A DNA stretch of 64,000 nt from Plicaturopsis crispa FD-325 SS-3 (taxonomy: Eukaryota > Basidiomycota > Agaricomycetes > Amylocorticiales > Amylocorticiaceae). Where the stretch lies: NCBI GenBank assembly GCA_000827205.1, contig KN832574.1, positions 267,840 through 331,839 on the forward strand, in the 5' to 3' direction. The notes beneath the pieces were generated by a model. It was not told where the DNA came from, made no database searches, and saw only the letters and a list, made by a program, of their open reading frames with translations. Both the position numbers and the translations under genes were made by a program. Shown here piece after piece: positions 46,601-58,977 of the stretch; position 1 is the stretch's first letter, and the number at the start of each line of letters is the position of its first letter.

Positions 46601-47306
46601 CGTGGGCGGCGACCACTGTGCAATCATACGAGGCAGTCACTCTAGCCAAAGAAAGCAGGCGTTCTGGATAGCTATACGTAGGAAGCCGCGACTTCTTTCG
46701 GTGCTAAGTTAGCTGCCGATTCGCCATGCCGAGGTGATATTGCTGGACAGCGTGAAGAGGGCTGACGGGACCGACCTCGACGGCGACCACGACGGTCCCG
46801 AGGTTGACAGCTCACTGTGGTAGCCACGGTGCGTTAAATAGCGTGCATGTAGTGTAGCAGAATGTACATACCAATCCGCACTTTCTTGAATGCACCTCCC
46901 TCTCCACCTGATTTTCTACCGCTCCTACACCTCGAATTTCCACGTCCCTAAACCTATGCGTAGAGGGGACGCATGATTAATATCTTAACCAAGGTACTTA
47001 CCAGTTTCCCACACGTGTACACACATGATGCTTTGCATATACCGACATCGTCCGACCGGGACTGGATCTCCCAGACATGACGACCACACATATCCCTGAC
47101 GCCTTCACCCCCACCGCACACCCCGCACCGTTCGCACACCCCGCTGACTTGCCTATTTCTTGACAGGTTCTCCGAACAGCCACGCGGCCGAAAATAGAAC
47201 GGCGTATATTATGTATCCATAGAGCATAGCGGATTAGAAGAATTAGCAGAACCGGTAACGTATCCCCCTCCAATAAAAATAGCACACACCCCGCACCCTC
47301 ACCACC
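43679..47306. other. 3.6 kb of decayed, internally duplicated sequence
   Basis: No intact gene was found. A segment at about 44447-44680 recurs at about 46245-46480 with high identity. A second, weaker pair is about 44085-44340 with about 45240-45460. Read on the minus strand each pair keeps the same order, so this looks like two degenerate tandem copies of one unit. Fragments such as DESVHLDELSARTGL (minus, near 44060) vaguely recall the N-terminal part of fungal O-methyltransferases, but frames are broken and the assignment is weak. Confidence 0.45.
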
Positions 47307-48125
47307 TCACGACATGGTGTACGACAGCGCGCCCTGCGAGTGCTTCCGCCGGTGGCGCTCCGCGAGCAGACACGCTGCGCACGCGAGGAACGCGAATATA
47401 CGCCACATGGGGCTGGAGCTGCTCGTGTCTGGGCTCGTGAGCTCGGCGTCGAGGGACATGACCTGGGGGAGGCCGAAGATACACCCAACGGCGCGCTTCT
47501 CGCTGTCGCCGTCCTCTGCGCGACCAGCGTCCGTCTCATTGCCATTTGCCGTGATGCTCTCATTGGTCGCGGCGCGGTCGTAGCGGTGCGCGCCGCAATA
47601 CGCCTTGTATACTAAGTAGACGATAAGTAGACAATCAGTCTCGCGCCACAAATTCCGGGCGGAAGGAGTACTAGTGTGCGTACCATTTATGCGTGCGGAG
47701 AGGAGGGCGACCTGGTCCAGCCGCGGCTCGCCCTCTGGCACGTCAAGGTTGCACTCCGCACAGTGCAGCACGACGGCCGGCGGGGCCTGTGTACACGTGC
47801 ACGCGGCGTTGCCGTCACATTGCTACATTGCGAAATGAGCACGCGCTTGATAAGTATATAAAGGATGGCGACGCGACGCACCGACTGTGCGAGGAACACG
47901 GGCTCGCAAACGGTGGCGCACGCGTCCTGCACTGCTGGAGCGGCGCCTGGGCTGATGCAGGCGTCAAGGTAGACGTTCGACGTCGATGCAGATGTCGGCG
48001 ACGCGCGCGCGGTAGCTAAAGTAGCACAAAGGATTCAGTAAGGACTTGGCCATGCAGATACTATCGTCAGCGCGCTTACCGAGAGCCACGATGACCATAT
48101 CTATGATTACGCTGCGCAGGTGCAT
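47307..48125 (-). CDS. secreted cysteine-rich protein with C-terminal hydrophobic helix
   Basis: The model has 207 residues from exons 48125-48080, 48015-47882, 47822-47684 and 47611-47307. A signal-peptide-like N-terminus (MHLRSVIIDMVIVALATARA) is split by the first intron. A compact region with about ten cysteines follows (YLDACISPGA, DACATVCEP, CDGNAACTCTQAP, LHCAECNLDV). After an acidic spacer, a hydrophobic segment (MWRIFAFLACAACLLA) ends near a basic tail (RHRRKHSQG), so the protein may be membrane-anchored. The family is not recognised; cysteine spacing differs from hydrophobins. Confidence 0.65.
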
Positions 48126-49384
48126 CTCGAATCCTCTGAGTCTAAGTAAAGCTATTCCCACAGACGATGCAGTGGCTTCGACGGTCCTAGACGTAACGGT
48201 GGCTGGGGCGAAGGTGGGTTTCGATGACAGACGACAGACGACAAGCTCGGGAAAGTGCTGCAGCAGCAGAGATATATCGCGGGGCAAAGCAAGGGCGAGC
48301 TGTCGGGGAACGGTGCCTTCAGACAGCTCGCCCTTTTATCTAGATACTCGAGCGCCTGAAAAGTTCACAGCTGCACTCCGCAAGACAATTAGGATCCGTA
48401 CGTAAACGACAAAAGTGCCCACGCGACCCAAATTTCCTGCTCTTCCTCGGAATTCTCTTCCTGTTCGACGCCGTTCCTGCCCTCGGACTTGCCTCCATCA
48501 TGCATCATGTTTCAATTTTGCGCCTCAAGCGAGGGAATGTCCGCAACATAAAGGAAGCCACGACCGAGGAGGCACCGTTTCCGGAAAAACCGCGGGGACA
48601 AGACTGGCAGGCGGAAGGAGCGTGATGCCAGCGCTTTCAACGGTCCTTGCATCGGTGCGATCGATCCCATTGCAGTGCCCTATCGATGGAGTGATGGTGA
48701 ACCGATACAGTGCAGGGCACAGCTAGGGCCGTCATCCTAACGATGCCTAAGGCATTGCACATTCCGGATATATAGTCGCAATGCCACGGTCTGACTCCGT
48801 GCACTCGCTTTCGTTGATCTCGGAAGAACGCTGATTGTTGGTCTTGCTCTTCGTGGCTTACTGTCCATCTTAGGCCTGTGCCGCTGCGCATATGTTGACG
48901 TGAAAATGTTTCAGCCCAGCGTTTGCAGCGACCGAAGAACAAACGTGCGAGTCTTCGAGTGGCGCGGTGGTGAATACCTCACTGGCAGCTAGTCACACAC
49001 GAAAAAAAAATGACTGCATGACCGAGAATCCAGATTGCTATTGCAAGAAAGTCGGTATGTCGCGCTAGTTGATTCTCTATGGATCGCGAATGTCACTCAC
49101 TCCCCGGCCTGCTCAGATCTCGTACGTTGCGTTGAAATGTGCCAGACGCATACTGAGCGTGTACTCGCACCTTCTCTTTCGGCGACAGGTTGACGCTTCA
49201 GGCTTTCTAGTCCAGTGTTTGATGCGGTAGGCGCTGCAACCTTGAAAACAAGATGCCGCAGGATTAGTGCGCTACGCCATGTAATGATGTTTTCTCTCGC
49301 AGCGCTTGTGCAATCTGACCGCGCGGCTTTGTCGTACATGCGGTATAAATTGGCCCTGCTCTAGCTAACTCTACAGTGCCAACC
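48126..49384. other. intergenic stretch and promoter of the first DUF6534 gene
   Basis: No supported gene. The last 300 bp share blocks with the promoter of the 52.15 kb gene (for example GGCTTTCTAGT and GCAGGATTAG), showing that the duplication included upstream sequence. Confidence 0.5.
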
Positions 49385-51232
49385 ATGTCTTCTGCCAAAC
49401 CTGCCCTCGTCTCCGTCGAACTGGACACGACCTTAGGCGCTGTCGAAATCGGCATCATCCTCTCTTTGTGTCTGTTTGGGACGGTGAATGCCCAAGTGTA
49501 CACCTATTTCCGCAAGTTCCCTGAGGACAAGACGTGGCTCAAAATGTGGGCAAGTAGTACTCAGTTTATCTCTCACGTGCATACCTCACTGATATACCTA
49601 CATCAAAGGTCGTTATCCTTTGGTAAGTTCTTCATATCGAGGTTTCCAAGTCCGTCCGGGGGGCTGATCACCTTACAGGATATGTGCCTTGGCGTACACT
49701 AGCGCCTTATCGGTCGTGATATATACCATGACTGTCAAGTCGTTTGGCCAGCCACAGAAGCTCTTGCAAGCTCCGGTGACCTTTCATGTAGCCACACTCT
49801 TGGGTGCCACCATCGCTGCCATCTCACAGGTACGATAACGCGGATCTAAAAAAATTCTCGCAATGATCTGACACCTGTGTGCTGTTATGTGTGACATCGC
49901 AGGCATTCTCTGCTCGCAGGATATGGCTCTTGTCCAAAAAACTGTACATCCCCATCCTCTGCGGGATCTTCTCGACCGCCAATCTTTCCTTGGCTATCTC
50001 CATGACCGTCGATAACATCCAAAAGAGGGGGACGTGGGCGTGGCTAATTCTGGCCAGAACGCCAGACTTCGTCGCCTGGCTCGCTGTTGGCGCTGCCACG
50101 GACCTTATCATTACCGTGTCTCTCTGCTATCTTATATACAACGAGCGTTCCTGCGCAATTTCACGGTAAGTCCTCGCGTGTGCTGTGTACATGTTGAGGT
50201 GAGTAGCTGGCTAACTATCTTGTGTCAGAACCATCGCGGTGGTCGATAGGCTGCTGTTATGGACAGCCCGTAGGTTCAGCTCACTGATCATTCTTCGCAT
50301 GGTGATACTGAACTCAACGCTCGCTTTAGAGGCCGGTGTGATGACAAGGTTGGCTGATCCCGCTAGTTACATTGAAAAGCTGATAAAATATCTCACTGTT
50401 AGTTTCTCCTCAATGACTGCTCTGGTACTTGTTCGTCTACTCCATCTATTGCGACGCTACATGTACCCGCTAATGACTTTGCTTTCAGCTCACGGTACTG
50501 CCAGAGAACTGTCAGTCCCGCTCGTCTACTCACGCGCGATGAACATACATGACCGATTGTTCTTGCATGTACAGATGCATGGCTTGCTGTCCTAGCGTGC
50601 CTCCCGCAGCGTAAGTCCAGACTAAGCGTTCAATAACCACCGCTAAATGCTGCGCAACTCGACAGTTTTCATTGTCTCGGTTCTTGCATTGTGCGTCCCC
50701 TTCAACCTTTGTCTCGCTCTTATCTCTTTTTCAAATCGCGGCGCTTTACAGGCTGAATGCCCGTGCTTCGTTGCGCCGTGATCTCGAAGATGTTGTCCTT
50801 ATGTCTACCTTTCGACTCCCGCAAGCGCACACTTCTGGAGGCGATACACACACTCGTAGCGGTGGTGGGTGCCATACGGACATAAAGCCCAAGACTATGG
50901 ATTCTGGACTTGCTGTGGCGATGGGCAATGCATTGACCATAAATTTAGTTCCCACGATTGTGGCGGGAACTTTCCGCCGCCAAAAAGTGGTCTCAAATGA
51001 ACATGCCCGTGTTGAATCGACGCAGGTCCAGGCTGCGCGTAAATGCACGGGCTCAGTCAGTAAGATAGTTCCGCAAGATGCATGTCAAGGGATTGTTCGT
51101 GAAAAAAATGATAATATTTCTCCTATCAAATATCTGCACCTCTTTTGCACAGTAAATCCTGATTATCATAGATTAAAAACCACGAATCTTCACATTTTTC
51201 ACGAACAATCCCGAGCCATGCCATTTCTGTAG
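49385..51232 (+). CDS. DUF6534-type multi-pass membrane protein 1
   Basis: The model has 414 residues from eleven exons: 49385-49549, 49609-49622, 49679-49829, 49903-50165, 50229-50269, 50330-50348, 50403-50430, 50489-50510, 50575-50610, 50666-50690 and 50752-51232. About seven hydrophobic helices are followed by a cytosolic tail starting LNARASLRRDL. The features LDTTLGAVEIG, YTYFRKFP, TMTVKSFGQPQ and VGAATDLIITVSLCYL are shared by all array members and typical of the mushroom-expanded DUF6534 family, of unknown function. Intron 1 uses a GC donor (49550). The tail is about 100 residues longer than in gene 2 because the last exon runs through a hairpin-forming insertion (51089-51212). Confidence 0.8.
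51089..51212. repeat. MITE-like inverted-repeat insertion inside the last exon of gene 1
   Basis: The ends GGGATTGTTCGTGAAAAA and its complement bracket 124 bp of A/T-rich DNA. No clear target duplication was seen. The reading frame stays open through it to the stop at 51230-51232. Confidence 0.6.
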
Positions 51233-52149
51233 ATATTGCATCGAGTGACCAAGAGGAAAGGAGGCACGGTACGATTGATGCCGAACCAGCACTACAACGT
51301 GGTTTTTGCGAAGTCCGAGTCGAGTCGCGTCAAACTCGCCTCAGTCAGAGCGCTCGTCCGAATGCTTTCAGTCAATTTTCAGTGTCGCGTCCTGCTCCTC
51401 AACTTGTACCACCTGTCTTGCACACATTCCAGGCCACAAAATTATGACACTACACAGGCATATACATCAATACCTCGTGTACATTTTATCTCTTTGAGTA
51501 ACGGCCATATGTTGCCGCGTTCGAGCATAGGAGCCCGAGAGAGGAGAAACCACGGTTTTTGACGTGTTTTCCTACCGCGCAGTCACGTGATCCTCACGGA
51601 TTCGGAACCGGCATTGCCCATCGCCACAAGTTGCTGATGTTTAGACCTGCCCGAGTAGGCGCCGACGTTTTGGGTACCGGGCCGAAATGCAGTGGAAAAT
51701 GCGGGAGGCAGTCTGCACACCAATATTTTGTTTGTACCTCTGATTCACGAATTCACCGGACCTTCGTTGACCTGAACTTCTACCTGCCTGGCACCAAAAT
51801 CGCTTGGAAATGCGACCCTACGGGCTGGCCCGACGGCGAAGTCTTGAGAAGTATCGCCCCTTTTCTTTCGGCCACATATTAACGCTACTGGCTTTCTAGT
51901 GTATGCATCATGACAGGACTGCCTTATTGCTCCTGGTCAGTGTTTAATCCTTTGGGCAATATAGCCTCGAAGCAGGATGTCGCAGGATTAGCGCCCAACT
52001 TGGATTGCGCTACGCCTTATATTGATGTTGTGTCTCACATTGGCTGAGTAATCAGTTTCACAGCGTCTGTAGAATCTGACCGCGCGCCGCCGTTGTTTAT
52101 GGCGGTATAAATGGGATACGCTCTAGCCAACTCGACCCAGGTGCTAACC
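51233..52149. other. intergenic stretch with duplicated promoter
   Basis: No supported gene. The 3' part is the promoter related to that of the 49.4 kb gene. Confidence 0.5.
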
Positions 52150-53670
52150 ATGTCTCCCGCCCCGGCCCCCGTCGAATTGGACACGACCCTGGGCGCTGTA
52201 GAAATCGGCATCATCCTCTCTGTGTGTCTGTTCGGGACGGTGAATGCACAGGTGTACACTTACTTCCGCAGGTTCTCTGAGGACAGGACGCGGCTAAAAA
52301 TATCGGCAAGTAGTTTTCTCTCTAATGTGCGCCCCTCGCTGATGTATCCTTACAGGTTGCGGTTATTTGGTCCGTCCGACTGTTCTCCATTCAGGAGGCC
52401 TCAAAGACTGCGCAGGACTGATGTTTTCTAGGATATGTGATTCAATATACACAGGTGTCATCGCAGTTTTACTGTATACCATGACCGTCAAGTCGTTCGG
52501 CCAGCCGCAGAAACTCTCGCGCACGCCAGGGGCCTACTATGCAGCCATAACACTGGGTATGACTATTTCTACCATGTCGCAGGTAAGCACACCGGTCGAT
52601 ATCGAGCCTCTCGATCTTGATGTTGGTGTGCTATTGCGATCTTCAGGCATTCTTCGCTCATCGGATATGGCTCATGTCGCGCAAACCATATATCGCTATC
52701 CTAAGCTGTACCATGTCTATCGTTAACCTTTGCTTGGGTGTATCTTTCACCCTCAAGGACTTCCAGAAGGCGAGGACGTGGAACAGCTTGATTCTAGGCA
52801 GGATGCCGGAGTTCTTTACTTGGCTCGGTGTTGGTGCGGCGACGGACCTCGTCATTACAGTGTCACTCTGCTATCTCCTCTACAAGGAGCGTTCGTGCTC
52901 AATTACACGGTAAGCGCATGTGTGGACTGTGTGTGCAGATGCTAGCTGGCTGACAGTGTCATGCTAGAACTGTCGCGGTGATCGATCGGTTGCTGATATG
53001 GACAGTTCGTAAGTCTGTTGCAAACATCCCGTGTACGGTGTTCTCAATACGTCACCCGTTTCAGAGACGGGCGTGATAACAAGGCAGGCCTCATCTTTAG
53101 CATGCATCTATATGTAAATTCCAAGCTCACCAAACGTGCCAACAGTTTCTCCTCGATAGCTGTTCTCATCATTGTCAGTCTTTTACAAGTGCTTACACCT
53201 TTCGCATGCCCGCTGACACCTCATGACATTTAGCTCACTGTCGTACCTGAGAACTGTATGTGCTTCTCTCATATGTCCTCCCCAAAAGCCCCACATGTTC
53301 ACCATACATGCAGATGCGTGGCTCGCAATCGTCGCGTGTCTCCCGCAGTGTATGTCCATCAACCCTCACCCGTTCACGACTAAAACTGAAGCAACTTGCT
53401 TGAAATAAACAGTGTTCGTGGCCTCGCTTCTTGCATCGTGCGTCCCACCGTTCGTTCTCTTTTCCGCACCTCATCTTTGGTGCACTTTGCAGACTGAATG
53501 CTCGTGCGGCGTTGCGACGCGATCTCGAAGAGGGCGTGGTTATGTCTACCTTTCGAATTCCGCAGGCGCGTACTTGCGACAGCGATGCACCTCATCCTAC
53601 TACCCGCAGTGATACGCAGGATACGTACCCAAGAGGCAAGGACATCGATTGTACGCCAGTCAATCTATAA
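52150..53670 (+). CDS. DUF6534-type multi-pass membrane protein 2
   Basis: The protein has 310 residues from exons 52150-52305, 52356-52369, 52432-52582, 52647-52909, 52968-53008, 53065-53083, 53146-53173, 53234-53255, 53314-53349, 53413-53437 and 53493-53670. It has the same eleven-exon layout as gene 1, with closely similar helices and promoter, so the two are tandem duplicates. Two introns need GC donors (GCAAGT at 52306 and GCAGGC at 53084); without the second, a stop at once follows TGVITRQ. The tail begins LNARAALRRDLE. Probably a plasma- or endomembrane protein; no ligand known. Confidence 0.8.
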
Positions 53671-53764
53671 GCTCTAGCTTAACAGCCATGATGTTTACAA
53701 TTTATTTATTATCGGAGAACATTCTATCATGTAGCAAGTAGCAGCTCCGCTCTACATATCAGGA

Positions 53765-53790
53765 CGTCCCACAGCTTCAGCTTCAGCTTC
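53765..53790. repeat. CTTCAG microsatellite
   Basis: Three to four tandem CTTCAG hexamers lie between the convergent genes 2 and 3. Confidence 0.6.
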
Positions 53791-53928
53791 AGATGAGGGC
53801 GGGGGCACAGATGAGATCATCTGGGTGCCAGGTATACACTTTTGCAGGCGGCGAGACTCTCGCAACGGGGCGAGCAGCCGCTCTATCCTCCGCTTTCGGA
53901 GCTTCCTAGATATTTGCATTCCATTTTG

Positions 53929-55428
53929 TTAGTATTCTGAGAATGACTTGATGTACTGGCGGACCTTGAGCTCGGTCTCAGCATGGCGTGCACTATCTAC
54001 TGAGGACGGTGCCTCCGCAAGTCGTACGCTGACGCTTTCAAGGACAGTGGTAGTTTCGAGCTTGTGGCGGAACGTCGCCCGGGCATTAAGACTAGATGCG
54101 AATAAGTGATGGTCAATACGCATGCGACAGGGGCAGAAAGGAAGTGCGCGGATATGAACAGGCGACGTACGAGGTCAGGAGGGAGCTCGAAAACACTGAG
54201 AAGTGTCATTGTCAGCTGGGATGATACAGAGGGAAAATCTGACCTACATCGAGGAAGACACATGAGCATGGCAAGCCACGCGACTGCATGCACAGGTAAG
54301 CGGCTGTAAGCTGTGATTGAGGGAAAGGCAAGACATACAATCTCCAGGAGCGACCACAAACTGCAAAGAATGGTGAAATTTTGTGGCGCGGCAAGGAAAG
54401 AGAAAGACTCACGACAATCAGCGTGGCCAGCGAGGCGAAACTGTAAATTCACATATTGTGAGCTCAGAGACAAATTTGCCTAGCACTCCAACATGCCTTG
54501 TCACCATACCCGTCTCTGCGTTGAGCGAGAAGCACTCAATGATATGGAAAACAAATATCAGTGAATACAGTGACACTCACGGATTGCCCACACAATTAAT
54601 CGGTCCAGTACGGCGGCCATCCTGAGCATATATCAGCCTCCTAGCATTACCTAGCTAGTCAAGAGACGGACCGAGAGATAGCCTGTGCGCGCTCTCTGCC
54701 GAAGTAGTAGCAGAGAGATCCAGCAATGATGAGGTCCGTGACCGCACTGATGACGAGCCAGACAACGAGTGGTCGCTTTGCGACGACAAGCAAGTACTCA
54801 TCCCAGCCTTCCACGGACGTGAAACTATGCCCAAGGGCGAGGATGGACAACACGAAGCGAGAAACACCGAGGACCCAGCACAGGACGGCGATGTACAGCG
54901 ATCCCGACAGGATCCAGATCCTGCGAGCGAAGAAAGACTAGCAAACATTAAACGGGTATACGTGGAATAAGGTATGGGCTGCGTACCTGCGTAAGGGTGG
55001 CCGTCGTGTTGCCCAGAAATATGCATATGTATAGGCTTGCTGGTGGCTTCAATAGTACCTGCGGATTGTCGAACCCGGTGACTGAGACCACGTACAACGC
55101 GATCAGTGAGCTGATCGTGTTCGCCAGCTCACATAGCCTAGTAGCCACCAAACGTTCTGTGTCGGCAATGCTCAGTAGTATGAGTGAATGGTCCGCACCA
55201 GACAATGCCAACCTAGAGCATGTACGTATTCTGAGCACTGGACGCACACACGGAATAGCAAAATTTATTAATGCTCACAAATGCTCTTATCCACATCGCG
55301 TCGTTCGTCGATTTGCGGCGGAAATACGTGTAGACCTGAGCACACACGGCTCCGAAGAGACACGAAGAGACGAAGGCGCCGACCTCAGCAGCGCCAAGGG
55401 TCCTGATCATTTCATTTCTGTTAGACAT
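53929..55428 (-). CDS. DUF6534-type multi-pass membrane protein 3
   Basis: The protein has 304 residues from exons 55428-55279, 55212-55199, 55137-54987, 54937-54672, 54621-54581, 54515-54497, 54440-54413, 54360-54339, 54283-54248, 54195-54171 and 54091-53929. Landmarks are VYTYFRR, SFFARRIW, SAVTDLIIAGSLCYYF and the tail SLNARATFRHKLE. The exon lengths 14, 151, 41, 19, 28, 22, 36 and 25 nt are identical to genes 1 and 2. The sixth intron has a GC donor (GCATGT, first base 54496). It is convergent with gene 2. The most diverged of the intact copies. Confidence 0.8.
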
Positions 55429-56395
55429 GTTGGGCAGCAAGGTAGTGGACCGCTGCGACGAGGTGCTGGGGGCAAGATATGTCGATCTCCAGTCCCACGA
55501 ATACTTGAAGGATTCTGCGCCCGGTAAATGCGGCCACTGCGGGGAAAACGGTGAATACATCACGAAGGAAGATGATCTCGATCTTCGGCGCAAAGCATGT
55601 CTCCCACACTGTACAGGAATAGGGAAACCCAGACGACAGTGTTGGGAGCTGTGGCGGTACGTGGAAAACAGCTAGGAGAGACACTGAATTGAGACGATGC
55701 ATCACTGAGGAGAAAGCTGTCACCTGTCTTTGTAACTCTGACTCGGGGTGCCGTTCAATTTTGGTGTCACCTCCGCTTGCTTGTCATACAACAGATGCCA
55801 TATCACTGAGCTAAGACATATTTGCACAGGAGACGGAGAATACGACTTGGAGCGCGCAAGAGTGTGGGATGATGGGGTGTATGGTCTGGCGCAGATAGGA
55901 GCATGCACTCTGCACTTCGCTCTACCCGTTAGCAGAGAAGAAAAACTCATTCAGGGTGCACCTACCTTAAAGCACATGATGCAATGCAACATGCATACAC
56001 TGGCAAGCCGTTGGGCGATGAAGTTCAAGTTATTGACTGTGGCCAAACGACGGTGGCGCTGGTCCCCCGGTGAGCGAGTGACAGGCGAAAGGGTCCCACG
56101 TGCTGTGCTCGCGCGTCTAAGGCGAGAGCGTGTCGCCATTTCTCTCCTACATTTCTCTCCTAGCTTGAACGCGGATACTTACCACTGGACTAGAACATGA
56201 GCTCTTGAGTCTTGTCAGAGCGTCGGTGAGTGATCTGATCGCATGCATTTTGGTTCAACGCACATTCAATAAGTTACAGAACAAAGTCCAGCGTCCATCA
56301 TCTTCCAGCAGTCCACCACGCACGACTCCCAAATCGGCATGTTACAAAATTGACCTCCAACGAGACATAACTCTGAATGCCCTGATTGTGTACCT
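55429..56395. other. intergenic stretch
   Basis: No supported gene. Confidence 0.45.
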
Positions 56396-57880
56396 CTAAA
56401 ACTCGACTGGCAAACGATTGACGGTCTGCGGTTTTGTTTCGACACTATGATCACTGCCACGGGTGTGCGTAGACTGTGGTCCACCCCCAGAGCTGCGTAC
56501 GTCCGGGAAGCAGACTGGCTGCATGACCACCGCACCTTCTAGGCCACGACGGAACGTCGCGCGAGCATTGAGCCTGTGGTCGTTCGACCATGCGTGAGCA
56601 AACCGGCCCGAGCAAGAGGAATAAAGACGGCATACGATGCGAGGAGAGAGCTTAAGAATACTGTTGGATTCATAGAAGGTCAATAGGTCATATAGTATGG
56701 AAGAGGTACGGCGGCTTACATTGCGGAAGACACGTGAGGATAGCAAGCCACGCATCTGTGCAGGTACTGAGTATCAGGCCCTTATCAATCGAGGGCATAC
56801 ACGGAATACGCACAGTTATCCGGTACGGTGACAAGCTAAAGATACAGACTTAGTAGATGCCAGTCACAGCAAGAATCAATGGTCTTACAACGACCAACAC
56901 AGCAATTGAGGAGAGGCTATTGACGCGTATCTCGTAAATGTCGGACTGTAGTGTCTCGTCGCGACCCACCTTGTAATTACTCCGGTTTCTGAAATATGCC
57001 ATAATTTCAGCCTCACAGTAGGTATAAAGTAAGTGCGAAGAAGATGAGTACTCACGGACACACCACACCAGCATCTTGTCGATCACCGCGACCGTTCTGT
57101 GCCGACATGATTAGCCTATCTGCCGCCTCGAAATGAAGGGCTTACCGCTTGGCAGAGCGGGAACGCTCCTTGTAGAGGAGAGAGGAGAGCTTGACGGTAA
57201 TGATCAGGTCCGTTGCAGAGCCAACACTGAGCCAAGTTATGAACCACGGCAGTTTATGCTTGATGTACTCGTTCCACGTTGACATTGCTTGAAAGTCGCC
57301 GACGGTGACGAATATAGACATGGATAAGTTAGCTGCGCTCAAGACACAGCAGACAACGGCAATATCTGGTTTCCCAGACATCTGCCATATCCTGCGCGCA
57401 AAGAATGCCTGAATTCGAGATGAAAAAAGTGTTGCGCATGTGGCTATATGACTTACCTGCGACATGTTGGCAAGACTGCTGCCAAAGACCATACATACGT
57501 ACAGAGTGGCCGGCGGCTGCGTAAACTTCTGGGGTTGGCCAAACGACTTGACGGTCATGAAATATAGTGTGCCTGATACCAGACCAGTATACACCAGTTC
57601 GCATATCCTGGGAAAATGTCAGCCTAGCGCACCCTAAAAGACGTCGCGCGCACCATAGAATTCCGACCTGTGTAACACACGTATCAGCGAGGCGCGCACA
57701 TAAGAAAGGGGACTACATCATCACTGATATTTTCAGCCAAACTTCGTCTTTCGAGAACCTGCGAAAATAAGTGTAGGCTTGGGCGTTCACCGTTCCGGAT
57801 AGGGACAGACAGACCAAAGCGCCGATAACGACAGCGCCGAGGCTTGTGTCCAGATTAGCAGAAGCGGTAGAAGTAGACAT
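56396..57880 (-). CDS. DUF6534-type multi-pass membrane protein 4
   Basis: The protein has 310 residues from exons 57880-57725, 57667-57654, 57607-57457, 57408-57146, 57096-57056, 56988-56970, 56916-56889, 56835-56814, 56756-56721, 56660-56636 and 56573-56396. The total and the core exon lengths equal those of gene 2. Landmarks are TYFRRFSKDEVWLKIS, TVKSFGQPQKF, AFFARRIWQMSGKPD and tail LNARATFRRGLEG. All introns are GT-AG here, including the one that uses GC in genes 2 and 3. It resembles gene 2 more than gene 3 does, so the array has been reshuffled by inversion. Confidence 0.82.
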
Positions 57881-58977
57881 AACAGTGTGTGCAGGGTGGG
57901 TGGAGATGAAGAGGACGGCGCGGTGATACTTATAGCGGCTGGATGAGCTATTAATGACAGGCGCGGGTGGTCGACCAAGACATAACAGCTGTGCGAAACG
58001 GATGGAAAGCGCTTTCCGTCCGTCCAGCTGTGTCCAAGGTGATCTCGACCCAAAGCGTACGGGGAATACATCTGCGCGTCGCGTCAGTATGCGGCTGTTC
58101 CAGGAATATGATGTCCTACTGATGGAATTCGAGAGGGAAGGTAACATACAACATCTCGAACAGTGCGATGAGGTTCATAGAGCATGTTTTGGGCATTGCC
58201 TGTCAGATGCTTCAAGCGCAACCAGTCTACGCTTTCCTCCGAGTCAGGGACTTGAGCCGGGCGCTTGATACGAATTTCACGGAGAATCAGAGTAGCATGG
58301 CCGTATGCAGTATCCTCCAGCTCTGAGTTGATTCTGGGCAGACGTACCTGTGTGAGAATGTTTCGCAATCAATATCGAGCACCCGAGATTCAGAGTCGCA
58401 TACTTGGCTTACTTACTAATGCCCCATTCCAGTGGCATCTTGTCCAAGCCTTGTCATGGCGGCGTTGTCGACTCCTACAGGTAGCGTCTGAAAACGCGCT
58501 AACGCGTTCGGAGGCACGATACGTAGAGGCTCTCGTATTTGGTGTACGCATTTGAAAAATTTGGGTCAATTAAGCGACTTTTTGAAACTCGATGTAGTGG
58601 ACGCCGAGGAAGAGACGAAGAGACGAATTCCGCAACTTGCAAGGGTGGCGCACGGCAAGGAGCATGCGACACTTGCCACGTGAGATCGTGGCTATTTCAG
58701 CTCCGCGCCGTGGTCGTTCGCTCTTTTCCCCGTCCTCGTTCGAACGCCCATGTCTGGGACGTGGAAATGTTTTCCGACTACGTCGCTTGCGCAATGGCAC
58801 ACACGATTCCCAAGAAATCAATTATACGAATTGTATTATAGATCGAGAGAACATGGCACTGTCTGCCTATTCACTCCAGAAGTCAGACGTTGAGATAGTA
58901 TACGCACAGCACCTAGATGCGCACGTACCTGTAAAGCTGCAGGCCGAGCGAGAATAAACACCACCAATCCTCCGTTT
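57881..58977. other. intergenic stretch
   Basis: No supported gene. An open frame at 58084-58368 (minus) has no recognisable motif. Confidence 0.45.
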
